DNA of 64,000 bases from Candidatus Bipolaricaulota bacterium (GTDB lineage Bacteria; Bipolaricaulota; Bipolaricaulia; Bipolaricaulales; Bipolaricaulaceae). Position numbers and translations under genes: made by a program. Within the stretch, counting starts at the first letter, position 1. Each line of letters begins with the position of its first letter. Shown piece after piece: positions 9,289 to 18,626 of the stretch. The stretch lies in the NCBI GenBank assembly GCA_022838705.1, contig JALHJZ010000002.1, positions 1 to 64,000 of the forward strand, written 5' to 3'. The notes beneath the pieces are model-generated. The model was not told the DNA's origin. It did not search any database and saw only the letters and a list, made by a program, of their open reading frames with translations.

Positions 9289-12200
9289 TGAGAAAAGTCT
9301 TCTTCCTTCTCCTCGTCGTCGGTTGCACCGTCGTCGCCCAGCAGACCCCGAGCTTCAACCTGGCCGTGACCGGGGAGAAGACGTGGACCATCCGGTTCGG
9401 GCTCGGTTCCGCAGGCCTCCTGGCCGACGAGAGCCTGTCCCCGGGGCAGCCGGCCCTGACCCAGTCCCTCCGCGCCGAGATCAAGGGCACGGCCCTCGAT
9501 CTCATCACCCTCACCGCGAGCTTCAACGACCAGCTGGGCCCGGAGTTCCAGGACTTCCTCCTCACCGTGGATCACACGCCGTGGACGGGGGAACTGGGGC
9601 GGTTCGTGGTGGGGGCGGAGGGGGAGGGCCTCGGGGTGTACAACAAGCGCGTCCTCGGGGCGCGGGGCGCCTACGCCGGGGACGAGGTCACGGTGGGAGC
9701 GCTCGTGACCCGGCTGGAGGGGATCTCCGAGTCCCGCACGTTCTCGGGGGAACGCGGCACGGGGGAGACAACGTTCACGGTGAACGACCCCGACGAGCCG
9801 TGGCGTCCCGCCCCGTACCTCCGGTCCGTGGAGGGCCTCGCCTACTGGCCGCTCAGGATCCAGTTCGTGGAGGGCCTGTCCGAGGTCGCGCTCCGCGTGG
9901 ATGGGTCGGCCGCCCTGGGGGCGTTCCTGGCCGACTGGGGCCTCAGCTACCTCGAGGAGGACCTCGCGGCCGAGCTCGTGACCCCGCTTGCGGGGGGGGA
10001 GTTCCTCGTCCTCCGCGATGGCGGTGACGACCTCGCCCTCCGCCTCGCCCCGGCCGCCCTGGCCCGGCGGCGGATCCAGGACGCGATCGACGCCCACAAC
10101 ACCCGGCTCGGGCTCACCGGCAGCAACCGGAGGACCTATCCCCTCATCGAGGGGAGCGAGCTCGAAGCCCGGTTCCTCGACGAGTGGAGCGCATTCCTAT
10201 CCGTCCTCGTGGACGAGGATGCCTACCCCTTCCCCCACGCCCAGTACCGCCGCTACCTGTCCTTGGGTGAACGGGACGTGATCGAGGACACGGTCGAGGT
10301 CTGGATCCGCCTCCCGGGGGAGGAGGAGTTCCGCCCATCCTCCGACCCCGACCTTGTGGACTTCGCCTGGACCCTCCTCCCCGCGGACGGTGTCCTGCGG
10401 ATCTCGTTCCCCGACGGATTCTTCACCGATGGGGCGGTGCGCGTGACGTTCGCCTTCCGGAGGGAGGGAGGCTCGTTCGCGCTCGGGCTGTCCCTCGTCC
10501 CCGGTTCGGAACGGGTGTACCGTAACGGGAAGCTCCTGGTGCGGAACACGGACTACGCGCTCGACTACGAGGCGGGGATCCTCCTCCTCTTCGCCCCCCT
10601 CGGGCCGGAGGACGAGCTCCGGGTGGACTTCGAGCGCCAGCGCGGCGGGCTCGGTGTCGTCACCGACTACGAGCGGACCCTGTTTGGGCTGACGGTGAAC
10701 GTGCCGGGGTGGGACGCGCTCCACCTCGCCGTGTACCGGGCGATGGACTTCGGCACGCCCCTTCCCACCACCCGCACCATGCCCAACACCCACACCGTGG
10801 CCACCCTCGCCCTGGCCGGCGAGGTCGCCGGATGGGCGTACAGCCTCAGCATCGCGGCCGCGGAGAACGTGTTCCCATCCGATGACAACGCGCGGATCCC
10901 GTCCCCGAACCGGGTCCATGCCATCTCGGCCGCCCAAGCGCTCGATGGCGCGTACGTCATCTTCGGCCACCAGAACGGGCTCACCGTGTACAAGGACGGG
11001 GCGTTCGCCGGATACGGGGCCGCCCACGGCCTTTCCGGGCGGGCCGTGTCCGCCCTGCTCCCCCTCCCCGGCCGGCTCCTCGTGGGCACGGATGGGGGGC
11101 TGACCGTGGTCCGGCTCACCGAGCCGACCCCGTTCGATCGCGTGCGAAGCTGGGTCAGGATCACCAAGAACGATGGCCTGCCCGGGACGGAGGTCCTCGC
11201 CCTCGCGAGCGGGGATGGGCTCGTCTACGTCGCAACCGACGATGGCCTGGCCTCGTTCGCCCCCGCCGATGCGGAGAACCCCCAGCGCTGGCAACCGCTG
11301 GCCCTTCCCGCGGACGATACCAGGCCCACCTCCCTCCTGCGGGCGGATGGCGTCCTCTACCTCGGCGCAACCGATGGACTGTACGTCTGGAGCGAAGCGG
11401 GCTGGACCCACGTCGCCGAGGCCCCGGGGCCGATCCACGACCTCCTCGCCCGGGGGGGCGAGGTGTACGTGGCCTCCGATCACGGGATCCGCATCCTGCG
11501 CGGGGGGGTGGGAGCGGGGTGGATCGTCCTCGGGAAGGCGGTGTACGACCTCGCCCTCGATGAGGGGACGCTCTGGTACGCGGCCGAGGATGGGCTGTGG
11601 CAGGAGGCCGGCTCCGCCCCAGCCGTAGGGGGAGCCGTGACCGCGGTCGGGGTGGGTCAGGGAGCGGTGTGGGCGGCCTCGCTCGCGGGGGAGGACTTCC
11701 GACTCGACCTATGGCGCGTAGGCGAGCGCGTCGAACGGTTCACCCAGTCCCAGACGAAGCTCGATGGTCGCGACCTCGCCCAATTCCGCGACATCCCCGC
11801 TGCCGAGCACACCCGGTACGGGATCTCGGGGGGCCTCTCCCTCAGCCGGACCTTCGGCGACTGGCAGTGGGACGTGCGCCTGGCGAGCCGCTTCCCCGGC
11901 TACGAGGAGATCGGGCGGTCCGGGAGGTCCGATGGCCACGGGATCAGCTTCACCGCTCGTTACAAGGGAGCCGGGCCCACCACCCTCGAACTCCGTGGGG
12001 GGTGGGACGTGGCGAACCTCACCACCCGCCCCCAGAGCCGGCTCACGGCGAGCCTCGACTGGCGCTGGTCCGACGGTCCCACCGCTTCCCTCTCCTTAAC
12101 GCCCACCGTCACCGGAAGCGGCGTAGTGGCGTTCGAGCGGCTCGAAATGGGCTGGCGGGCCGGGCTCTCCAACAAGACCCAGGCGTGGTCGTGGGGGCTC

Positions 12201-13142
12201 TCGACGAGCGGCACCCTGCGCTACCCAAGCTTCTACGCCGCCGGCCAGCTGGGGGCCACCGCCTCCCTGCAGCCGGCCACGGGGTGGACGACGGACCTCA
12301 GCTGGACCCGCCCCGTCCGCACCACAGGCACCCTGGGCGAGGAGACGCTCCGCGCGACGGTGAAGTGGGCCTCGGTCCTCGATCAGGTCTCGCTGAACGC
12401 GAGCTGGCAGGAATCCCTGCGCCACCACCTCACCACCGACGCGTGGCGCAGCGAGCGCACGATTCAGGCCGACGCGCGGTGGCAAGCGTGGCCCGTCCCT
12501 GGCGGGGACCTCACCCCGCGGCTCTTCGCGACCCTCACCGCGACCCCGACCGAGGAACGGTGGACAGCCCGCCTCGAGGCCGACCTCGTCCAGTCCCCGG
12601 TCGTCCTCCGCCTCAAGGTCACGGTCGGGCAGGGCCTCCAGGTGGCGACCGGGCGAACGGATCAAACCCTGGCCCTGTCCTTCGCGTGGGAGCACGGGGG
12701 GTGGCGCGGCCTGCGACCCTCCCTTCAATGGAACCGGTCGTGGACCCTCCTCTCCCACCCCCGCTACCCGACCGAGGTCACGGAGAAGGAGGAGGCCGTC
12801 CTCCGGGTGACGTGGGAGGTTGAGGGATGGCGCGATGTCCTCACCCTCTCCTGGAAGCCCCGCGACCAGCAGGTCTCGGTCACGAACCGCGTCACGTGGC
12901 CGTTCGCGTCGGGGGCCCTCACCGCACAGACGTCCGTTCAGCTAAAGGACCAGTCCCTCGACGTGACGACCCGCGCCGACCTCGGGCTCCCGCTCGATAC
13001 CCTGCTTGTGGCGCTGGGAGCGGAGCCGGTGGGAGAGATGTGGGGGCTCAGCGTCGAGCTCGGGCACATCCTCGGGCTGGCGCCCGAAACCGACATGGCC
13101 CACGCCCTGTTCCTCGGCGTGACCCTCGCCGTTCGGTTCTAG
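9288..13142 (+). CDS. Giant outer-membrane barrel-like protein with inserted beta-propeller
   Basis: A 1284-residue protein with a signal peptide (VFFLLLVVGCTVVAQQ). Residues about 20-530 are strand-rich and contain GSERVYRNGKLL followed by a DYxxDYxxG segment near 405-430, a motif also seen in SprA-like and other large surface barrel proteins. Residues about 543-800 hold short repeats (AVSALLPLPGRLLVGTDGGL, VLALASGDGLVYVATDDGL, VLYLGATDGLYVW, EVYVASDHGI) typical of two-component-regulator-type propeller blades. Residues 800-1284 are long amphipathic strands (Trp/Arg/Leu/Thr alternation) ending in VTLAVRF, the terminal Phe typical of outer-membrane proteins. Exact family not recognised. Third gene of the protease/PorV-like operon; converges with the next gene with a 4-bp overlap. 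Confidence 0.65.
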   Translation: MRKVFFLLLVVGCTVVAQQTPSFNLAVTGEKTWTIRFGLGSAGLLADESLSPGQPALTQSLRAEIKGTALDLITLTASFNDQLGPEFQDFLLTVDHTPWTGELGRFVVGAEGEGLGVYNKRVLGARGAYAGDEVTVGALVTRLEGISESRTFSGERGTGETTFTVNDPDEPWRPAPYLRSVEGLAYWPLRIQFVEGLSEVALRVDGSAALGAFLADWGLSYLEEDLAAELVTPLAGGEFLVLRDGGDDLALRLAPAALARRRIQDAIDAHNTRLGLTGSNRRTYPLIEGSELEARFLDEWSAFLSVLVDEDAYPFPHAQYRRYLSLGERDVIEDTVEVWIRLPGEEEFRPSSDPDLVDFAWTLLPADGVLRISFPDGFFTDGAVRVTFAFRREGGSFALGLSLVPGSERVYRNGKLLVRNTDYALDYEAGILLLFAPLGPEDELRVDFERQRGGLGVVTDYERTLFGLTVNVPGWDALHLAVYRAMDFGTPLPTTRTMPNTHTVATLALAGEVAGWAYSLSIAAAENVFPSDDNARIPSPNRVHAISAAQALDGAYVIFGHQNGLTVYKDGAFAGYGAAHGLSGRAVSALLPLPGRLLVGTDGGLTVVRLTEPTPFDRVRSWVRITKNDGLPGTEVLALASGDGLVYVATDDGLASFAPADAENPQRWQPLALPADDTRPTSLLRADGVLYLGATDGLYVWSEAGWTHVAEAPGPIHDLLARGGEVYVASDHGIRILRGGVGAGWIVLGKAVYDLALDEGTLWYAAEDGLWQEAGSAPAVGGAVTAVGVGQGAVWAASLAGEDFRLDLWRVGERVERFTQSQTKLDGRDLAQFRDIPAAEHTRYGISGGLSLSRTFGDWQWDVRLASRFPGYEEIGRSGRSDGHGISFTARYKGAGPTTLELRGGWDVANLTTRPQSRLTASLDWRWSDGPTASLSLTPTVTGSGVVAFERLEMGWRAGLSNKTQAWSWGLSTSGTLRYPSFYAAGQLGATASLQPATGWTTDLSWTRPVRTTGTLGEETLRATVKWASVLDQVSLNASWQESLRHHLTTDAWRSERTIQADARWQAWPVPGGDLTPRLFATLTATPTEERWTARLEADLVQSPVVLRLKVTVGQGLQVATGRTDQTLALSFAWEHGGWRGLRPSLQWNRSWTLLSHPRYPTEVTEKEEAVLRVTWEVEGWRDVLTLSWKPRDQQVSVTNRVTWPFASGALTAQTSVQLKDQSLDVTTRADLGLPLDTLLVALGAEPVGEMWGLSVELGHILGLAPETDMAHALFLGVTLAVRF

Positions 13143-13990
13143 AACTTGGCCCCGAACCCGAACCGGTGGGAGGCCGACAAGGTTGGGTGGGTAAGGAGGG
13201 CGTAGTCGATCACGAACATCCCCCAATTCACCCCGAGGCCGAGTGCCCACTGCACGCCCGCCTGGAGGCGCAGGCCGGCGCGGACCTCGAACAGCCCCAT
13301 CGCCGACCACCCCACGCCGAGCGCCGTGTACTCCGCGGTGAGGTCCGCCGTGAGGAGGAACCCCATCGGGTTCACGAGCGCCACCCCTGCTGCGAGGTCG
13401 GTGGACCACCCATCGCCCGTCTCCCCCACCGTGGCCCCGAACCCGAACTCCCGCAGCGCGAGGCCGAACTGGAGCCGCCCGAGCGGCGTGCTCATCCGCC
13501 CGAGGAACCCCACGTCCAGGGCGAACCCGCTCCCCGTCTCGTCCGCGATCTGGGCGCGGTGGTACTTGAGGGCAGCGCCGCCGGCAGCGGGGAACGGGAA
13601 GATCCGCATCCCCGCGAGGTCGAACCCTGCCCCCACCACCGCCGCGAAGTGGGAGAATGAGAGAGGATCGCCCTTTGGGTCCGTGATCCCGCCGACCCCG
13701 AGGTACCCCAGCCCGGCCCCGTAGTTGGGGACCGAACCGGCGAGCCAGGTCACCGAATACAGCCCGAGCACGCTCGACAGGCTCGAGTCGGCGCGGATCC
13801 CGTTCGACCACCCGAGGCCGGCGGGGTTGGTGAGGAGGGCCTCCGTCCCCTCGGCGATGGCGATAGAGGCCCCACCGAACCCCATCGCCCGCACCCCAAG
13901 GCCCACATCGAACGGGTTCGGCAAGCCCTGCCCGAGGGCCATACCGCCCCCGATGAGGACCACACCCAACAGCGCGAACGCTCGTCGCAT
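13139..13990 (-). CDS. Second PorV/PorQ-like outer-membrane barrel protein
   Basis: About 283 residues. A signal peptide (FALLGVVLIGGGMALGQG) precedes GLGVRAMGFGGASIAIAEGT, then LLTNPAGLGW, the same N-terminal signature as the barrel protein at 8485. Gly-rich strands follow and the protein ends RFGFGAKF. The start is taken as the second of two adjacent ATGs, 5 nt after AGGAGG; that ribosome site overlaps the TGA of the upstream PKD protein, so the two are coupled. The upstream gene carries a T9SS/FlgD-like C-terminal domain, repeating the cargo-plus-PorV arrangement of 6338-9288. Confidence 0.75.
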   Translation of the reverse strand: MRRAFALLGVVLIGGGMALGQGLPNPFDVGLGVRAMGFGGASIAIAEGTEALLTNPAGLGWSNGIRADSSLSSVLGLYSVTWLAGSVPNYGAGLGYLGVGGITDPKGDPLSFSHFAAVVGAGFDLAGMRIFPFPAAGGAALKYHRAQIADETGSGFALDVGFLGRMSTPLGRLQFGLALREFGFGATVGETGDGWSTDLAAGVALVNPMGFLLTADLTAEYTALGVGWSAMGLFEVRAGLRLQAGVQWALGLGVNWGMFVIDYALLTHPTLSASHRFGFGAKF

Positions 13991-14000
13991 CATCCCCTCC

Positions 14001-17000
14001 TCAGCGCACCACAAGGATCTTCCCGATCTCCGACCGCTCCGTCTTCCCTTCGACCGTGGCCGTGATCAGGTAGAAGTACAACCCATCGGCAATCGAGCGA
14101 CCGTTCCCGTCCCGAAGGTCCCACGTAAACTGCGTGCCCGCCACTTCGCTCCGCCGGACCTCCCGTCCCAGCATATCGAAGATCTGGATCGAGACGTTGG
14201 TCGCTCCGGGAGGGAGGAACACCTGGATCCGACACGGCGTCCGAGCGGGGTTATCGAGAACCTTCGTCCCGACCGCTGCCCCACCCATAGGACGGACATA
14301 CACGTCCAACGAGAACCACTCCCCAAACCCTCCCGCGTCGCGAGCCCGCACCTGGATCCGGAAAACGTCGGCTGTGGTGAACGCTCGGGTGGTCGTGTTT
14401 GTGGTCGTCGCCACCACGGTCTCATCCCCAAGCTTCCACTCGTAGCCTGTAATCGCGTCACCATCAGAATCGTTGGCCGTGGCCGTGAACGTGATCGTCT
14501 GACCGACCATGGGCGCCGCCGGACTGACGGCGATCGCGGTCACCACCGGCCGCCGGTTCACGGGGGAAGCGGCGACCGTGATCGTCTTCTCCTTCCGGCC
14601 CACCTCGCCGCGGCTGTTGGTGACGGAGAGGACCACGGTGTACGTACCGGCTGCCGTGTACGTGTGCTGCGGGTTGGCAGCCGTGGAAGTTCCGCCATCC
14701 CCGAATGCCCAGGCGTAGGTGTACGGCGTGAGCTTCGGGGTCGCTGGATCCGTCACCTGCGAGGTGAAGGTAACCGCTTGACCGGCAGCCGGTTCCGCAG
14801 GCGTGAACGTGAAGTCCACCACAGGCTGCTTGCCGATCACCTCGATCGGCTTTGTCTTCGAGCTCGCCAAGCCGCCCTCCCCGGTCACGGTGAGGGTCAC
14901 CTGGTAGGTCCCGCCGATCGCATACGTGTGCTTGACAGCGGCCGAGCCCTTGGTCTCCGCAGTCTTCCCGTCACCGAAGTTCCAGCCGAACGTAGCGTTG
15001 GCGATTTTCCCCGACGGATCGGCGATGCCTGTGGCGGGGGTGAAGGTGATCTCGACCCCCGCTTCCGGCGCCGCCGGCGTCCAACTGAAATCCACCCCAG
15101 TCGGAGCCTTACCGATGGCGGTGGTGAACGTGGCCGGGCCAGCGAGTGGGCCCTTTTGGTAGGTTGCCGTACCCTCTGTATGCCACACGACCGTTGCCAG
15201 CTGCAGTTTCCGCCCGGCAGGGGCCGTGTCCTTAAGGGTGATCCAGATCTCAAGCTCCACGGTCGAGTCATCCGGCACGACGTTGTTCGCCGAGGTCGTC
15301 ACGCGAACACCAGCCAGGCTCAACCCCACCGGATCCGTGACCTCGCCCAAGAGCGCTCCATCGGACTTGCGTCGCACCTCGATCCGGGCCACGTGCTGAT
15401 CGGCAAGAGGGCTCTCCGTCTCCGCGTTCCGAACCATAAGCGACGTGATCCCCACGTCATATGGGTTGGCGTCGGAGTCTTCGAGTTTGAGTCGCTGGGC
15501 GAGGAACCGCACCCCCTGAAAGACCTTCCGATCGGTCAGCGTCTCGTCAAGTTCGGCCACCTCGAGCCCCGTGGCCTCAGCAGGGCCCGTGGTGAACACC
15601 TCGCCATCGAGCAGATCTTCACCACCCTCCGGCTTCCCGTAGATCTTAGAATCTTCGGTGTGCCAAACAACGGTCCGCAACTGCAACTTCCGGTCCAGGG
15701 GCACCGCCGTCCCGAGCGTGACCCACACCTCGATGATCTCCGTGGTGTCATCGAGGACGACGTTGGCGCTGCCCGTCCCGATGCGCAATCCCCCCGAGCT
15801 CAACCCGGAGGCGCTTGCTACCGACCCCATCGCCGCCCCATCGCGGGCGCGGATGATCTCGATGCGCGCAATTTGGCTGTCGGCCAGACGCGACTCCGCG
15901 GCGATGTTCCACACCACAAGCGAGTTCACCGTTACATTGTAGGGATCGGGGTCGTCATCCGTGACCTCAATCCTCTGAGCAAGGAACCTTTGTCCGGAGA
16001 ACACCCGTGGATCGCCGCCATCCACGACATCTAGGTTGTCTACATTCTCAAATCCGCTGGGCTGGGCGATTGTGAAGACGGGAGCTACATCCGCCTCCGG
16101 ATCTGCATCGCCTGCCGTGATGTCCCGTCCTCCGCAGCGCACATCAGCCAACAGCTGCAGCTTGTGCCCAGTAGGTGCGTCCATCTTCACAGTAACCCAG
16201 ATCTCCAGGACCACCGTGTTGTACGGACCGACCTTGGCGCCGGAGGTGGTGATAACGACACCTGTGGACGTGAGGGTGGCGACTGACGTGGTCGTGCCAA
16301 GTTGCGTGTCGTCGCTTGCCCGGCGGACCTCGATCCGCTCGATGTACTTCCCAGCGAGCTTCGTAACGCCCGGCCCCGTCGCGATGTTCTTGATGACCAG
16401 CTGCGTGATGGGACTCTCGAATGGAAGGTTGTCAGCGTTCACCTCAATCCGCCCGGCGAGGAACCGCTGGCCCCGGTACACGTCCGCTGTCGTCGGCAAC
16501 GACCCGTCAAATGCGATCGTGGGGAGGGCCACCGTGAAAGTGGCAGCCTGTCCGGCTGTGTAGATGACAGAATGAGTAGGGTTTGTCGTGATGACCGTCG
16601 GGGCGTCCGTATTCCCTAGCTGCAGCTTCTTGCCCAACGCAACGCCCGTCTTCAACTGAACGAGGATGTAAATGCGATGAGTACCAGCACTGAAGGTGGT
16701 GTTCAAGGAGATAGTAGAACCTTCCGCCTCGAAACTGCCAGCAGAGGGGGTCTCCTTCTTGAGGATAGATCCGGTCTCGCTCGTCTTCCGGATCTCGATG
16801 AAATCAATGTCTGCTGCGAGAACCCGACTCTCCGTCTGGGCTGTGTTCCTCACGGTGATGCTCTTGATCGTGAGGCTCGATCCCGTGGGCACCGTGAACT
16901 GAATTATCTGGGCCAGGACCACCGCACCTGGGGCCACGAACTCGTCGGACAGGCCAACGTTGTAAAAGTCTGTCCCCATCACCCACGGCGCCGCGAAGGC

Positions 17001-17033
17001 GACCGCCGCCATAAGCAGCAGAAATCGTTTCAT
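14001..17033 (-). CDS. Secreted repeat/PKD surface protein with T9SS/FlgD-like C-terminal domain
   Basis: A 1010-residue secreted protein with a signal peptide (LLLMAAVAFAAPWVMG). Four related modules of about 115 residues lie at roughly 33-145, 186-300, 344-460 and 503-622. Each carries QRFLAxRxxV (repeats 2-4), ERIEVRRASD or its variants, an EIWVT strand, and HKLQL/RKLQL. I do not recognise this module. Three PKD-like domains follow at about 645-732 (WNFGDGKTAETKG), 737-822 (WAFGDGGTSTA) and a divergent one at 828-915. Residues 922-1010 are a CTD with IFDMLGREVRR, DGLYFYLITA and the end GKILVVR. Ribosome site GAGGAGG precedes the ATG. Some repeat stretches use noticeably more A/T at third positions than neighbours. 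Likely surface adhesin or layer component (inference). Confidence 0.85.
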   Translation of the reverse strand: MKRFLLLMAAVAFAAPWVMGTDFYNVGLSDEFVAPGAVVLAQIIQFTVPTGSSLTIKSITVRNTAQTESRVLAADIDFIEIRKTSETGSILKKETPSAGSFEAEGSTISLNTTFSAGTHRIYILVQLKTGVALGKKLQLGNTDAPTVITTNPTHSVIYTAGQAATFTVALPTIAFDGSLPTTADVYRGQRFLAGRIEVNADNLPFESPITQLVIKNIATGPGVTKLAGKYIERIEVRRASDDTQLGTTTSVATLTSTGVVITTSGAKVGPYNTVVLEIWVTVKMDAPTGHKLQLLADVRCGGRDITAGDADPEADVAPVFTIAQPSGFENVDNLDVVDGGDPRVFSGQRFLAQRIEVTDDDPDPYNVTVNSLVVWNIAAESRLADSQIARIEIIRARDGAAMGSVASASGLSSGGLRIGTGSANVVLDDTTEIIEVWVTLGTAVPLDRKLQLRTVVWHTEDSKIYGKPEGGEDLLDGEVFTTGPAEATGLEVAELDETLTDRKVFQGVRFLAQRLKLEDSDANPYDVGITSLMVRNAETESPLADQHVARIEVRRKSDGALLGEVTDPVGLSLAGVRVTTSANNVVPDDSTVELEIWITLKDTAPAGRKLQLATVVWHTEGTATYQKGPLAGPATFTTAIGKAPTGVDFSWTPAAPEAGVEITFTPATGIADPSGKIANATFGWNFGDGKTAETKGSAAVKHTYAIGGTYQVTLTVTGEGGLASSKTKPIEVIGKQPVVDFTFTPAEPAAGQAVTFTSQVTDPATPKLTPYTYAWAFGDGGTSTAANPQHTYTAAGTYTVVLSVTNSRGEVGRKEKTITVAASPVNRRPVVTAIAVSPAAPMVGQTITFTATANDSDGDAITGYEWKLGDETVVATTTNTTTRAFTTADVFRIQVRARDAGGFGEWFSLDVYVRPMGGAAVGTKVLDNPARTPCRIQVFLPPGATNVSIQIFDMLGREVRRSEVAGTQFTWDLRDGNGRSIADGLYFYLITATVEGKTERSEIGKILVVR

Positions 17034-17243
17034 CGCACGACCTCCTCACCCAGCTCGGCCCGGCCGGCGCCCACACGCCCGGAACCCGGTTCCGCAGGCT
17101 TCATCCATTCGTTCATCCTCTCACCACGAGGCTTCGTAGCACGGTGCCCAGTCTAGGTGAGCGGCATCACGCTGCGGAGGATCGGGGTTACCCCGACCCC
17201 AGGCGTTTGTCCGCCCGCCCGGGCCCCCGTGTCCGGTGCGGCC

Positions 17244-17273
17244 AGTATAGTGTCAGAGAATGGGCCGTGTCGG
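17244..17273 (-). promoter_or_regulatory. Overlapping divergent -10 boxes between the PKD gene and enolase
   Basis: Minus strand: CCGACA (17273-17268), 18 bp, TATACT (17249-17244), reading toward 17033 with a leader near 200 nt. Plus strand: TATAGT (17246-17251) faces enolase, with no good -35 box. Both are tentative. The rest of the 336-bp gap 17034-17369 shows no gene that I can support; the enolase ATG is preceded by GAGGTG. Confidence 0.3.
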
Positions 17274-17369
17274 TGATCGAACCCACCCCCACGAAGGGCC
17301 GGTTGAGGGAGGACGGGGTTCCTTGGCCCCGCGGGCGGGAACCCGTACACTCCACCCCGAGGTGAACGC

Positions 17370-18626
17370 ATGAACCTGATCGAGGACGTCTGGGCACGGG
17401 AGATCCTGGACTCCCGCGGCAATCCGACCGTGGAGGTGGAGATCACGCTCGAGGACGGCACCGAGGCGCGGGCCGCTGTGCCCTCCGGCGCGTCCACCGG
17501 CACCTACGAGGCCGTCGAGCTCAGGGACGGAGATGACCGGTACCTGGGGAAGGGAGTGCAGCGCGCGGTCCACAACGTAAACGAGATCATCGGCCCGGAG
17601 ATCGAGGGCCTGGACCCCCTCTGGCAGGAGGAGATTGACGCCCTGCTCCTGGAGCGCGATGGGACCCCGAACAAGGCGGAGCTGGGGGCGAACGCAATCC
17701 TCGCCGTGTCGCTCGCCTGCGCCAAGGCGGCGGCGATGTCGCTCGGGATCCCACTCTGGAAGTACCTCGCCGGCGCCCGGTCGGGGCGGATGCCGATCCC
17801 CCTCATGAACGTGATCAACGGGGGAGCCCACGCCGATAGCGGCCTTGCGATCCAGGAGTTCATGATCGTGCCGCTCGGCGCCCCCGTCTTCGGGGAGGCC
17901 CTCCGCTATGGGGCCGAGGTGTTCCACACTCTGCGCAAGATCTTGAAGGGGAAGGGGCACTCCGTAGCGGTGGGGGATGAGGGCGGGTTCGCCCCTCGTC
18001 TCGCGACGGACGAGGAGGCCCTCCGCATCCTCGTCCAGGCGATCGGCGACGCGGGGTACGAGCCGGGGCGGGACGTTGCCCTCGCCCTCGACTGCGCCGC
18101 GACCGCGTTCTACGAGCCCGAGCGCGGGATCTACCGCCTGGCGGGCGAGCGGCGCGCAGCGGATCTCGTCGAGCTCTACGCCCAGTGGGCCAAGGAATAC
18201 CCGGTTGTATCCATCGAGGACGGGTTCGCCGAGGAGGACTGGGAGGGATGGTCGCTCTTCACGGACCGGCTCGGCTCCACGATCCAGATCGTGGGCGACG
18301 ACATCTTCGTCACGAACCCGGACCGGCTCGCCCGGGGGATCGAGCGCCGGGCGGCGAACGCGATCCTCATCAAGCTGAACCAGATCGGCACGGTGACGGA
18401 GACGCTCCGCACGATGGACCTCGCCCACGGGGCCGGCTATGCCTGCATCATCTCCCACCGGTCCGGGGAGACGGAGGACACGACGATCGCCGACTTCGCG
18501 GTGGGAACCGGGTGCGGGCAGATCAAGACCGGCTCTGTCTCCCGCTCGGAGCGGGTCGCGAAGTACAACGAGCTTGTGCGCATCGAGGATACCTATGCTC
18601 CGCCCATGGCGACGTGGCCCCGCTAG
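17370..18626 (+). CDS. eno: Enolase
   Basis: A 418-residue glycolytic enzyme that interconverts 2-phosphoglycerate and phosphoenolpyruvate. The N-terminus has AREILDSRGNPTVEVE and PSGASTGTYEA. Catalytic and metal blocks are VGDEGGF, IEDGF (metal Asp/Glu), GDDIFVTN, LIKLNQIGT (catalytic Lys) and SHRSGETED. Length is typical. The start has a fair ribosome site. The 3' end overlaps the downstream ftsB-like gene by 32 bp, making eno the first gene of an eno-ftsB-dnaE-yvcK run. Confidence 0.98.
   Translation: MNLIEDVWAREILDSRGNPTVEVEITLEDGTEARAAVPSGASTGTYEAVELRDGDDRYLGKGVQRAVHNVNEIIGPEIEGLDPLWQEEIDALLLERDGTPNKAELGANAILAVSLACAKAAAMSLGIPLWKYLAGARSGRMPIPLMNVINGGAHADSGLAIQEFMIVPLGAPVFGEALRYGAEVFHTLRKILKGKGHSVAVGDEGGFAPRLATDEEALRILVQAIGDAGYEPGRDVALALDCAATAFYEPERGIYRLAGERRAADLVELYAQWAKEYPVVSIEDGFAEEDWEGWSLFTDRLGSTIQIVGDDIFVTNPDRLARGIERRAANAILIKLNQIGTVTETLRTMDLAHGAGYACIISHRSGETEDTTIADFAVGTGCGQIKTGSVSRSERVAKYNELVRIEDTYAPPMATWPR

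Noticed and set aside
17255..17290. GGTTCGATCACC on the minus strand looks like a tRNA T-loop.
   Set aside because: Only a 4-bp stem forms and no acceptor, D or anticodon arm can be built around it.
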